Below, piece after piece: positions 1 through 13,100 of a stretch of 64,000 nt of DNA. Below the pieces are notes generated by a model. It did no database searches and had not been told where the DNA came from. It saw only the letters and a list, made by a program, of their open reading frames with translations. Position 1 is the first letter of the stretch. The number at the start of each line of letters is the position of its first letter. The DNA lies in contig NC_133024.1 of NCBI RefSeq assembly GCF_048771995.1, positions 24,630,001 to 24,694,000 of the forward strand, written 5' to 3'. This DNA is from Taeniopygia guttata. Lineage: Eukaryota; Chordata; Aves; Passeriformes; Estrildidae. The position numbers and the translations under genes were made by a program.

Positions 1-1382
1 AGCAGCCCCAAGGTGTGCCAGACGTGCACAGCAGAGCTCCTACAATAGCCTTGCAAGCCCTACAGGTAGGATAGCAAAACCTTCAGTGCCACAATAGCAA
101 CATGGGGTTTTGACTGACATCCACTTCACAGTAATTGGCAGGGTGTCCTCCCCCACAGTGTAAAGGGGCTGGAGTCCATTTTGAGCCGGCTTTCCCTAGG
201 CTGTTTGATGTTGAGAGATGAGCCCACAGCAAGGGCAGCTACTGGCCTTACAGGAACCAGAAGCTCCAGCCTACCTAGCTTTCCTCATCACTTGAGTCAT
301 GTCCTCTTCTGTCGTTCTGTCCTACAGTTTCAGCTCACCAGAAGGCAGGAACCCACCCATCCCTCATGAGCAAAACACTGGTGACCCTGGCATCCAAACC
401 CAACATCACCTACAGCATCACTAGACATCTGCTTTGCAATGCTTGTCCTGCCCTCTCAGCTTATTTCTCCTTGGAATCAAACATTCCTCCATGAAGGAAT
501 GGCTGTAAAGACAGAAACTGGGACATTTATGGAAATGGTCAGGTAGTCATTAAGCATGAAAGCTTCAATAGTTCAATATTTCACTGCTGAGCAGGATTGC
601 CTCCCAAAATAGTCTCAACATTATTCAGGTGTGCTCTTTCTCTTTCACATTGTACCTTTATTTCTGTACTTCTGTTTGTGTGCAGAACTGAGCACACTAT
701 GGCTGACATTAAGGTTTGGTATTCCTAGGCTCTACAGTTGTAGAAATAAAGAATCTGATATGCCTAACTGAAGGTGTGATCCAGGCTATAAATTATACAG
801 TCTTGTCAAAACTGAATTAATCATGTACCTTTCACCAGCTCAGCTGTACTCTACCCATTAATTCCTCTTCACCAAATGCATTCTAGTGTTACAAATAACT
901 CATCGGTTTCAAAGGCATTTCTCCCCAAATTACCCCCACTCAGGACAGACAAGATTCAGATTCAGCCTTGGGCAAGTGATGCTTTTCTAGGCATAAAAAC
1001 CCTGTACAACAAAAACCCTCTCATCTTTAATGCCTGGTGGTTGTGAAGAAATAGGAGCCTCATGCTATTAGGGAAGGGCAGTTCCCAGCTGCACAAAGGG
1101 GACACATGTCCTGAAAAGACATGAGTTTTAATGCTATGACTTCTCTGCATAGAAATGCATTTGAGTAATTTTTAAATGGTTGCACAGATAATTCCCTTTG
1201 AATTCTACATAGTTGAATTCATTGAAATGGAGGCAACTTTGTTCACAGTAGTAGTATTGTTGTAGTTGTGAATTCTTTAGGCTGTAGCTGAGACAACGTT
1301 TCTAGGAAAAGGAATTAATTTTTATTAGACCAGCTAAGAGATGAAAAAAATATATCAGATAATCTTTTGCAAAGCCTTCAAG

Positions 1383-1385
<3 letters not shown>

Positions 1386-1415
<30 letters not shown>
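1386..1415 (+). repeat. Poly(A) homopolymer, 30 bases
   Basis: An uninterrupted run of 30 A residues, preceded by an A/T-rich stretch. On the minus strand the neighbouring sequence at about 1317-1335 reads TCTAATAAAA, a polyadenylation-like motif. No parent gene for a processed copy is recognisable. Confidence 0.9.
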
Positions 1416-1417
<2 letters not shown>

Positions 1418-4112
1418 AAGAATCTTTGGATCTCAACACTAGGGAGCCAAAGAGAAAGAAGTCTTCCAAACAACATTTTAAATTCACTACATTATTCTAG
1501 GGTTGGTTTTTTTTTTTTCCCAGCAGTTCACATGCAGTGGGCTAAAAGGTTATCAGGGCTTCTTCAAGATGAGCCACATAAACAACTTGTATTTCAGGAC
1601 ACATTAGGAACAAGTCCCTTGTCAACCATTCCAAAACAAAGTTTACCTGGCATGCAACTTGCTCCCATCCACAAATCACACCACAGCAAAGACTTTCCAG
1701 CTGACAGCTGGCACCTGCAGTTCATTCTTAGGTGAGAGAACAAGTAGCTACATCCAAAGAAAACCTTTGCTGCTGGAGTTTTGTAACTTTCTTTAGTTGG
1801 TTTGGTTTTTTCCCCTAGCTGTTTCTAAAAAAAAAAAAAAATCTAAGATAAAAATGAATGCAACAAGTGATGACATGAATAGCAGTATTATGAACTGAAG
1901 AGGCTGGAAGAAAAGCTCAAGCAGCAGAATGTCACAGCTTCAGCTGGGAGGAAGCCAGGATTGCCAGCCCAAACTTCCTCAGCAGTTGGGAAGTACATAA
2001 CATACACAGTTCAATGTTTCTACAAAAGAGACCAAGCTCAGCACTCCCTATCCTTCAGAAGAAGCAAAATCGGCTGCTTCTTAGGGTTAGTTATGGCACA
2101 AAGAGCAACACTTGTTACAGAAACAGTGTGCCATTAGGAGGGAAAGGCAAGAGGGATTAACTTGGGAAGATCATTTAAGTGTGCCCACAGGCAATCTGTG
2201 CCGAAAGATTCTTAGTCTCTTCCAACCATAAGATATTAGCAGTCACTGCTAATTTGGCATCCATTGGGCTCTATAGGCATTTTAACACCACAAAGAAGGG
2301 AAGAAAATCTCTCATTCAATATCATCTTTGAGCTGAATTAAACTCCACGAGGCCCACTGGAGACAGACAAATGTAGAAGCAAAAATCACTTCCCTCAGTG
2401 CTCTAGAGCTCAAAAAACTTTTCAGGCTGACTGGGAAAGCACTGCCCCATTTTGGGGCTTAGACAGGTCTGCACAGGCTGGTTCAGATTGGTCACCAGTG
2501 AATGTCAAATAGGCACAGTGAAACAAGGCAATGCAAAGTCCTCATCAGCACATCACGAGAGAAGGCACTTACCCACCCTTTACAGAAGCAGATTGTGTAG
2601 TAAAGCTTATCTGGGATGAAAGACTATCAAAACCCACAAGAGTCAAGCCTTTTTTAAAATTTATTTTACTGCTTTTTAAGCAGACCTGCTGTTACCAGAG
2701 GATGACCCAACACAGTGCCATAATTGGCTCTGTTTATATAATAATAACCATCAGCAGGACTGCAAAGGAAAATTTTGAGGCCCTGCCACTTGCCTCTATT
2801 AACAGCATTTCCTCATTTAGCTCTCACAAGTTTCCTAGCAACATCCTTGCATTGCACATTAACAGATTCATTAGATTTTGCACAAGCACCTGTAGAATAG
2901 TCAGAGCTGAAAAACTTTGCTTTCATGTTGACTTAGAGGGGAAATCAATTTGCTTCAAGAAGTGAACCCTTTCAGGGCAGCAAAGGCTACCACCACATTT
3001 ATGACATGCTTGTGAAGCCTTGCAGCTCCTGGTGAAGGAAGAACCCACTGCATTCAATTTCATTATTGGCATTTGCCATGTAGGAAAGCAGTGGGTAATC
3101 CTCTCCCTGCAGCTTTCAAAGAAGGCAAATATCAATACACAGCATAATGCTCTGAATAACACAGAAAGAAGTCCAAGCAGCCAGAGAGGCAGACACTGGA
3201 CAAAGGGTCAAAATGTACAATAATTCACTGCTACACAACCTGTGTCAAACTCTCCATGTGTCTAATATCTGCCTGTTCAGGCAGATGGATGCTACCCTTT
3301 TTTCTCACTGCCTGTGACAGTGGCTTTCTTGCCCATAGCATCCAGTTGACTGATTCACCCTCCCCAGCACCATCTCAGTGAGTCCATGGATGGAGGAAGG
3401 ACTTGTCCCAGTCTTCCAGGTAGGTTCAAAGTTCACACTTTGTGCACCCACAGTGTCTGCACATCAGAGAGATGGGGATTCACCAAGTGCCCAGAGCAAA
3501 ATCTCAGTAAATATCGGGAATGAGAAAATCATCCTTGTTAATTCTCACTTGCAGCAGTGACAGAGGGAAAATTAACACCCTGGGCTGGGGCAGGGCAGAA
3601 ATCGTGCCAAGTTCCTCATACCATTAATGTATACAAGCACCTCCCAGGAGCAGCAGCAGCATTTACCTACCACATTTGCTGTGTGAGCACCACAGAGCTG
3701 CATGACTGACTTGGCCTGAAATGACTTGGAGGCTCCCAGACAAACAAGCAGCATTTGGGTCATCCCTAAGGGTGATCTGGAGGGCTTGGAGGCCACAATA
3801 CTCCCAGTCCTCCTCACCCTGCACTCCCAATTCCCTTCTCTGCAGCAGTAAGTTGATCTGCAATTTTTCACTTGTCTGAAAAGTGATTTGGAGCATGCTT
3901 GGAAGCCCAAGTGTACCCCACATCTTGCCCTGATGAAGCTTCGTGCACTGGAGACACGCATGGTGCGAGAAAATTGCCTTGAGCCAAAATGCATGCTTTG
4001 GGGAGAGTGCTTTGCTTTTGAGGCAAACACAGCCTCCTTCTTGCCTGCTGCCTAAAAATTGATCATGATAAGCATCCCAATTTCCTGCTGCCTTTCAAAT
4101 GGGGTCCCCAGC

Positions 4113-4140
4113 CTTGGTAAAAGCTAATGCTTTTACCAAG
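4113..4140. repeat. Perfect 12-bp inverted repeat with 4-nt loop
   Basis: The arm CTTGGTAAAAGC at 4113-4124 is followed by loop TAAT and the exact reverse complement GCTTTTACCAAG at 4129-4140. The perfect arms could form a hairpin in RNA or a cruciform. No flanking duplication or transposon end was recognised. Confidence 0.85.
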
Positions 4141-7100
4141 ACTCGGAGGGAAGCTGGTGCCCTGCAGGGCTGTACCCCATAGCAGAGAAGCAACAGGGAG
4201 CTGGAGTGAAGCCACTGCTGGGAAGCATGCATCTCTCTGATTAATGCTCTCAGGCTGCCTGTTGACAAAAGCAGCAAGAGGATTTGTAATGCCTAAGCTT
4301 ATCATCATCACGCTCTGAGAAAATCCTTCGCCAAGAAGCAGTGTAAATAAGTAAAGTTTTACAAGTTAGTGGACTCTCTTAATTGAGTAGCCCTTGTAAA
4401 TTAATAACATTGAAGTAAATGTGCAAAGACTTTACTGACTTTCTAAAAGATGTCTAATAAGGTCCAGGTTTACTAAAGTGCCCAAAGGAGCAGGTCCCCA
4501 AACCTTTTCATAATTTGTTGAGACACTAATGATAGTTAACTTCTACTGGTTTATTCAAGAGCATTAGTATAAGGACAGCAGAACCATCAGTAAGTCTTTC
4601 CTCCCAACACAGCCAGGTGCCAGTCCTTCCATTCCTGCTATCTGCAGTCCTACAAGAAAGGGTGTGGGAGGAATCTCTCCTTCCTTCATGTGGGCTCAGT
4701 GAAAACCATCCTTGGAGCACCTTTCAGAGCTGAAGTGAAAAGCCCCAGAGGTATCTTTGTGTACCACTGTTCCTGCCTGAGGGCTTCATATCTCACATCC
4801 TTCCATCCTGAGCAAACATGTTTAATAGTTTAGTCCCAGTAGCTAAAACATGGAAAAATACTTTGTTTCCATTTCTCTTGTACTTTTTGCTTTGCTTTCT
4901 CCCATTGCAGACATTAACAGCTTGGTTCCCCTGAGAAGCCGTGGTTGGGTGAATAATGCAGAGTGAATATACTTTTTTTATTTCTTTGAAGGAACTTTGT
5001 CTTTCTTTGTTCATGGATAATGACAGCAGTTCCTGCTACTGAACTGACTGAATCTATTAGGTCACCCACACTGTATTTATTTTGACTTTAATGGCTGTGA
5101 ATATTCACAAGTCCTCAGTCATGTTGATCAGAGCTTGCCTACCCATAAAATTATGCTTGTGTGATATGCATTTAGTTGAAGCCCCTCCCAACTTCACTTG
5201 TACTCTACAGGATTGAGAAAAGCTTATGATGATCCAAGTTAAGTCTGTAAGAAAATTATGAATTAAAAAGCAGATGTAAAACACTTTTAGACTAACATGA
5301 GAGAGCTCAGGGAGAGGATTGTGATATTTAACTAAACCAGGGTAAGGCTGTGAATGAGAAAAGCCTCAGGCAATGCAGAGGTGCCTTCCCTCAGGTTCAG
5401 CCTTGCCAGTGGAAGAGCAGATGTGCCTCAGTGTCCCCTTCCTGCCTCTGCAGGGATGGAGCTTGCACAGCACTGCTGGGAGACCAGCCCACAGGAGCCT
5501 CCCAAGTCCCAGCTACAGATTCAACACATTACTTGAAGCTATCAGAATGGTTGATATGAGCTAAGCTTGAGGTTTGTGCACAACTTGGATGAGGGAGGGA
5601 AACTTGAACAGCTTCCCCAGCAGATTGTGCAGGTCTGGAAACTTCCAGGCAACTTCCAACAGGGCAGCAGTGCCTGTGAGTTGGGACAGCCATCCTTTCA
5701 CAGCACCATGGGGCCCTTGTGTGCTTGTGTTAAAATGACTTAAACTGGCCATCCCTTTCTAAATTGTGGGCAGTTTTGGTCAATGAAATACACGTGGTTT
5801 GTGGAAAAAAATACCAGAGCAGCCCTCACCTGTGCACCTCTCTCAGCATGAGACAGCCCCAGCTCAAACAGTGGCCTGATACGTGGCAGAAGTGTATTCC
5901 CACCTCATGCAGCATGATCAGCACCATGCAAACACACACTCCTCTCCACACAGGGCTGTGAGGCTGCTTTCCATGCTCACAGCTCCTTAAGCTCTTCCAA
6001 AAAGGAAATGGATGCTAGGACCCATAGAGCTGTGATGCCTACTGGGTTGTGGCCTCCTATAAATCCACTGGAAACTCATCACCCAGAGGGCAGGCAGACC
6101 TGCTCTTACCACAGACAGCAAGCATTTTGTGCAGCCTGGTTACACTCAGTCCAGCAATCTCTAGGACTCTTGACTAGGACCTCTTGAAGGTGGTATAGCA
6201 AAGGAAAAATTAATAGACATGAGAACAGGGATTGATATCAGAGCCATGCTTCTCATAGCCCCCAAATCACATTCCCTTTGCCCTCCTACACACTAGATAT
6301 GTGCAGAAAGCGTCAGATCAAGCCCAAAGTAAGAGAGAAGGGCTTGTTTCCAAAAACCAAGTCTTCCACAGCACAATACAACATCCCCCTTTTCCCTGAC
6401 CACAAGAGAGAGAGAATAAGCAATGCTGTGACCTTTTGAGGAGTATGGGTAGGATGGGGATGAGGGACACAATGCACAAGACCATGGCACTGTTCTCTCA
6501 AGGGTCAGCTGAGCTTTGGTGGACACACAGCAACACAATGCACTGATTGCTGCAGATCAGAGGGGCTGTCACTGGCCACCAACAGCTCAACTTTCCTTTG
6601 CACAAATAGGTATAGTGGGCAAGAGATTGTGACTGTCTTGCTGCCTCCTATAACCTCCTGGTCTGGAAAACCCTGTGCCTGGCCCAACCCCTGAGCTTGG
6701 AACTTGCTGGGGCAGTGCAAAGAACCTGACGGCGCCATCACAGCTACCAAAACATCTGCTGCAGGCAGGTCTTTGTCCCTTAAGGAGTGGCATGGTCCTC
6801 ACAAAACCGTCCTTGCTTTTCCTCCTCTCTGCTCTTCTCTCTGAGTCCCTGGTCTCTTCTCTGCTTCTTGGTGCAGCACAGATCATGATCCACTCCCCAG
6901 AGGACTCCCAGAGAAGCACTCCTGCACTGAGCCCAGCACAGAAATCAGGAGTGAGATCTTCAACACCACAACAGGATGTGCAATCTATGTGTTCAAAACA
7001 GGAGAAAAATATCCCTTTTATTCCACCAGAAGCCAACTTACTTCTGAGCTTTTCAAGCTAGAGATACCATGCCATGGCAAGGTCTCGACCTTAATATTTA

Positions 7101-10100
7101 AATATTAAGTATGAGTAACATGCCCTTGGCAGGTAAGTGCCTGTCTGGTATAACAAAGAGACTTTTTTTGCCAATCATCAAGCAGAGGTGAAATTTTAAC
7201 TGCATACACCCCCAAAACAGCACCAAAAAATGCTCCTGAACTTTGGGCCATATTTAAGTGTTAAAGCCAGCTCTCTGCAAGTGCAACTCTATTCCAGGTT
7301 TGTGGCATCTACACACTTACAAACTGATGTGCCACAGGAGAGCACAGAGGAGAAGATGTTCATATGGGGGAAATACACACAATGCATCCACATTGTGCAG
7401 CTGCACTGTGTATTATTAGACTGGCTTCTCATTTTATTAAATCAGATCACTGCAGAAAGGAAAGAGCTCAGATGCAATGGTCTAATGAAACATCAAAATA
7501 TGAAAGTTGCTTGCTTTAAGGAAAAAAAAAAGCATGAAACCTGCTGATAAATCCCACAAAATTGATTGGTATGTGAAAACATTCAAGTGAATAGATATAA
7601 AGATGAAGGAAATGGTGAGAAACACCTGCTAAAGGTGCTCATAAAAGAAGATAAAGAAGCAACTTAGTAGTGCTTATCTCCTCCCTGAGGAGCTCAACAA
7701 AGCCCCAGAGCTCCTCACAGCCTTACACTTCAGGTAACCAGGACCCTAAGCCAAGCCAGATCCCAGGGCTGTCCTAGTTCTCATGAAAGCCCAGCCATGC
7801 CATTTGCTGCTGGTTAGATCCCCTGCTTGGCTTGTCTGGGGAACAGGTCCTTGATGTCCTTTTGCTGGATCCATGTGCAAGGTGCCTGTGGCACGAGCAG
7901 GTGACACAGGTCAGACTCTCTGCTCATAGCCATACAGTCCCCCACAGCCCCTGCCAGGAAAGCAAATGAGATTTATCCAGGAAAGTGAGGCACCACGCTT
8001 CCCCAGTTTTCATGCTACCAGCTGGTCTAATTTCTCTTGACGTTTCTTCCGTAACAGCAACTGCAATGTGTCAGGATTAATTAAGCCAAGCAGTGGGCAG
8101 GTCTCAAAGGAGAACACACATCTGCCGTGACCTACCCCCACCTAAAAGCCAAGGAGTCTTTCTTGCTATGGGAATGGAAGGAAAAAGGGAGAAGGAAGCA
8201 GGAATGGTGAGGTATCGCCCAGTGGAAGAAGCACAGATAGAGGCTTGAACTGCCAGAGTTCAGATGAAGACCAGCACAGCTACAGCACTCCAGCTCAGAG
8301 CAAGCACCTTGGGCCTGGTTATTTAGTTATTCAGACAGACCCCAGAAGATTTTGCAAGGTGTGAATCAGAGGTCTGACAATTAAGCCTACTTCTCCCCAA
8401 ATCTTAACATGGGGCAGAGTTTGCTGGAAGATTGCCAGTGAGAGGGTCAAAGTGTGTGTCTGTGGTCTGGAGACAGGGCTGACCTTCCATTCACAGCCCA
8501 AATAGCGGCCTAGCACTGAGGAGCATGGCTATGCTTCCCAGCTTCAGTTTGGGAATGGAAATGGATCCCCAGTATAACTAAAAACCAACACATCCAGTAA
8601 CAACAACACAAGACATTAAGTGCACAACAGCTGCTTTTTATGAAGTCAACTCTCCCTTCCTGGCTGTGGCCAGGAGAGGGGTTTGCACCAGAGCATGTGC
8701 AGCAGTAAAGGATGCTCCTACCTCTGGATAGGTGCAATAGCAAAGCCGTGGCACAATATGCAGCTATTTCCTGGGGGCCCCTTTTCCAGCAGGAAGGCAA
8801 GACATGGATCAGCCCCTCAGCTTAATGGGTCTCAGTGGCAGTCATCTTGCCGACTAATAAGAGAAGATGACACTTGGAAATGCTGGGATGTTCTCACTTC
8901 CCCTTCTTTTTAATTGATTCTTTCAGTTCCAGCCCACCTTTCATGCTTCCAGTAGTCAGATGAGGAGCTATAGCTAGTCTCCTCTGTGCTTTCAGTATTA
9001 ATTCGCACAAGCTGAGCTCTGTCATTTTCATCAAGTGGTAGGTGGTTCAGTAATAAGAGACATTCCCACAATTATCATAATGTTTTCAGGCAGGAAAGGT
9101 ATATTTTAGTTATAAAAAGAAGCTGTCTTGGTAACTGGCACTACACGTAAGATAGAGATGTCATAACATCCTTTACAGACATAATTACCTAAATACTAGT
9201 GTTGGTTGATTATCAAAAATCCTGATCCATGAATCAGCCTTCCACTCAGCTCAGTCTGCGTGATGATGTTGTATGGCAGTGTCTGGATAACAGTGGAAAT
9301 ACTGCGCTGCATGTCTTCTAATTTTAGCAAAGATTTATATTTGTCCAAAAGACTTTAACGACAGTATATTTATTATCATGCTCTTGAAATTGATCTCCTC
9401 ATCAGAGACCACCAAGAGACATCCCTGCATAACGAATGAGGCCAACTACAGATTGAACAATGAAGAATGAGTTGCAAGACCTGAAACTTACTAGTTAAAA
9501 TTATTTATTAATAACTTTCAAGAAGATCTACTGGGAGAAAAACAGGATTGAGACACAATTCATGCACAGAAAAAAAAGAGTGTTATATAAGCAGTGCACC
9601 ACTGAGCCCACTTTACTAGGTAGTAATACCAGAACAATCTCTAAGCTGTGTTGTACAGATGTTACAATGCGGGGTGTTAAAGGGTTTGACCTTATTCAAT
9701 ATACTCTGCATTCTTCAAGTGCTAAGACAAAGTCTCAGATGAGATACTCAGCCATATTTCTGCCCCTTTTCCAGCAAAATAAGGATAACTATTTGGTAGA
9801 AGATACACGAATCAAGCCAGGCTGGGTACAGACAAGGATTGGCTTTTTCTATACATGCTCTTCTTGCAAACATCTAAAGCAGTGGATTCTCTCTCTGAAA
9901 CACTCTTGATTTATATTGGCCTATACATTATGAATACAGATATTATAACGATGTATACAACCCATTCCAGTAAATCTCTCATGCTCAGACATCTCTAGAT
10001 ATACCTGGGCTGCAAAATTCAAGCCTGGCTCCAAACCTAAGTCCTTCCTTGCCCCACCACTGATGAAGAACTCCATGTCTGTCAGGATTCATAATGAAGA

Positions 10101-13100
10101 GGCACTATATCTCCAGAGACATGGCATACAATTCTCAAGGTCACTGTTTGTCCTTAGGCATACTCCATCTGCATCCACACCCCACAGCTTATTGCACTTT
10201 AAGCCTGTGCACATGGTAAGTGGTTTTCTAATACCAGCCATAATTTTGCACCCAGTTGGCATGTGGAAGGCTATATTAAGCCCAGACGATTAATGCTGTC
10301 ATTGCTAAGAAGCAAGAAAATAGTCTCTGTGCTATTATACTTTGTCAGCTTTCCCAAACACTTCAGGCAACTAATTCTGAGGACTTTTTGACTGAATTGA
10401 CATAAAATACATCCTTCCCCTCCAGTTGCTTTTTAGCTGCTTTAGGTTAATTTTATACTGCAATCTCAGAGGTCATTGGCAAGAGCATGTTCTGCTACCC
10501 ACCAGGCACTTGAGGAAATTTATGAAGACAGCCAGGTACCATTTCTTCTGGTCATCCTTGGTGGGTTTACATGCCAGTAAATTGTATGAACATCAAATTG
10601 CTCTTTGTCATGAGAAGCTCCCTGGATCTGCCCATGGGGAGCTGTTTTGGAGCAGATATTAGTGGTCATTGCCTTCAACAGACACAGGAAGAAAATGTAG
10701 CCATCAGTGGATGTGGAACTGGAGAGAGGCCACCTGGAAAGAAATAAGAAAACTCTAGGAAATCCATCAGAGCAAAGTCAAGAGAAGTCATTTATAAAAT
10801 AGACAGGGTGGGCAAAAGGTTTCCCTTTTGCAAGGGGGAAGACATTTATATATACATTTATACATACTTGACTTCTGGGATTGAATGTTTTGTGAAAATA
10901 CCCTTCAGAAGACATTCCAACTCAAGACTCAGTTTCCAGATACTTTCTGCATCCTTATGGCGTGAAATAAGGTGGAAGGAGTGGTCTTAAACGTTAAACT
11001 GATATTATTCCCATGGAACTGGAGATTATTCTTTGGCAACCACCTTTTCCAGCTGCTTGCTTTTGTTATTGACTGACATGGGGCACACCAAGGTGAGGTT
11101 TGCAGCTCAGGAGTGAGAAGAACTGTGTCTACTCACAGTTTGAGATGTGGCTGTCTGGACTGTGGGTACCTGCATGTGACCTTGGGCCCAAATGTCTGCT
11201 TTCAGTCAACAGAAAATGAGTCAATGCAGGCTGCAGACTCTGGAGAGCCATTCAACCCATCAGCTGTGTCTACTGTGTCTAACAAGAGCAGCACAACTCT
11301 CCAATGCACCACCTGCACTGACTGGATCTCTGCTGATCTCTGCAGTGTCAGAGCTTTCCACATACCCACACTTTAGCAATGCAGTTGGAGGTAAATCTTG
11401 CTGTCAGTAAGAAGTTTTGGAAATTCACTCACTGCCAGATTCTAAGGTGGAACATACTTCTGTCACTGCATATTCAGCTGGCCTTGCCTTATTGTTGTGG
11501 TCTGCTTTTCTTGTAGCTTGTTCTAGCCTTAGGCATCTGCCTTCAAAGTGTCAATTGCAAACACAACATGCCCTGATATCAAATATGTAGGTTATTCTTT
11601 TGCAGACTCAGATTGCCTTATAACATCATAATCAGTGAGACTTTAATTTCTCTGACTCGTATCATCCAGGTAATGGGGCTTCAGCAATTTTGAACAAAAA
11701 CCAGTCTGAGGGCAATCAATCAGATCATTGATTTCTATGCACAAAATGAGATGTTGCTCAACTGCAACATTTCAACTTCCACTAAGTAGGAGATGCAGTG
11801 GTAGGGAAGTGAGAACTGAAAGTTTAAACTCCTCACTTGTCTCAGCAGCATTTCTCCTGTCCACAGAGTTGCCATCTCTTAACCAATAAGCACTTTCTGT
11901 ATGGACACTACATTTTGCTGGCTGCCTTCCCATGAGATTTGTGAACAGGTAGTTCCAATGGTGCAAGCTCCTCACTTGGAACAGAGACGGTGTTGATGAA
12001 AGCTGCTTTCAAATCAGTTCAATTCCTCTGGGATCAAATGACATTTGGAGACAGAAGACCTTCTGATACATCAGACAGAACGAAGTTACCTGTTTTACTG
12101 TGGTTTACAATGTCAGTACAGCCATGTGCAGTACACAACCAACAAAATCATTGCTGTTGTGCACCACCATTTCACCAGGAATACTAGAATCTGTATTAGC
12201 TCTTTGGCACATGACCTTCAAAAACGCCAGTGAATATGGGGTTTAAATTTCATCTCTGCATCTGCTCTGAAGTTGTTGGTTTTTGTTATGGAAAGACCTA
12301 GCAGCACACTTTCTACAGCATCCAAATGAGTAAACTTTCCAGTACTGTACAATGTAATCGCTGATAAGGCTGAGTTGCCCATTAAGAAAACAGGTAAAGA
12401 ACAGTAAAGATATAATTTTCTTCCTATCCAAGATACCCTAACATCAGAAGGGATCATGTACTCAGTCTTTCTCATTCCTGACACATTTTGAACTGGCAAA
12501 GAAGTCCAGGAACCCATCTCCTCTCTTCTTGGATGGATTGCAGGGCCAACTTCTCAGGTCAAGAGATTAATGGTGGGAACTCCTGGGGGATCAGGTATTT
12601 CATGCCTGAAGACTATTGCCTTCACCAGTCTCATAAATAACACAATAGGAACTTCAGTAAGCTAGACTTTGTCTTTTTCTTCAGGCAGAAAATCACACAC
12701 ACTTCCATGATTTATACAAATGCAGAACAGCCATTTGCCTTGTAAGACAGATGAACATTATGGAGATCTTTTCTCACATGTTGTTGGAAGGCTGAAAGGC
12801 AATCCTACTACACAATCGACAGTAAGGCTTTATCAAGGAAGGAGGAAATAGTCTGTCCTCCATATCCCAGCTGGAGAGGGCAATATACTGACAAGGTGGA
12901 TAATGGCATTGAAACACTGGAATAGTTGCTCTGTTGAGGGGGTGTGGAGCCTCTACCGCACAGCTGCTTTGAGAAGTGGTTTTACATCTGTCAGGAAGGA
13001 CACTAGTGAAGCTGTTGCTATCTTTTGAAGGAGAATTGACTAGCCTAACTTCCCAAAATCTGTGAAGGCCTACAGTTCAGTAAAAGCTACAGTATCTGGT

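Noticed and set aside
2923-3162. Minus-strand frame starting MLFRALCCVLIFAFFESC, considered as an IGSF11 signal-peptide exon
   Set aside because: It does not match the known IGSF11 N-termini and no suitable donor follows the hydrophobic stretch.
9562-9909. ATG frame of 115 codons
   Set aside because: AT-rich, average composition, no motif, no splice-site support; consistent with chance.
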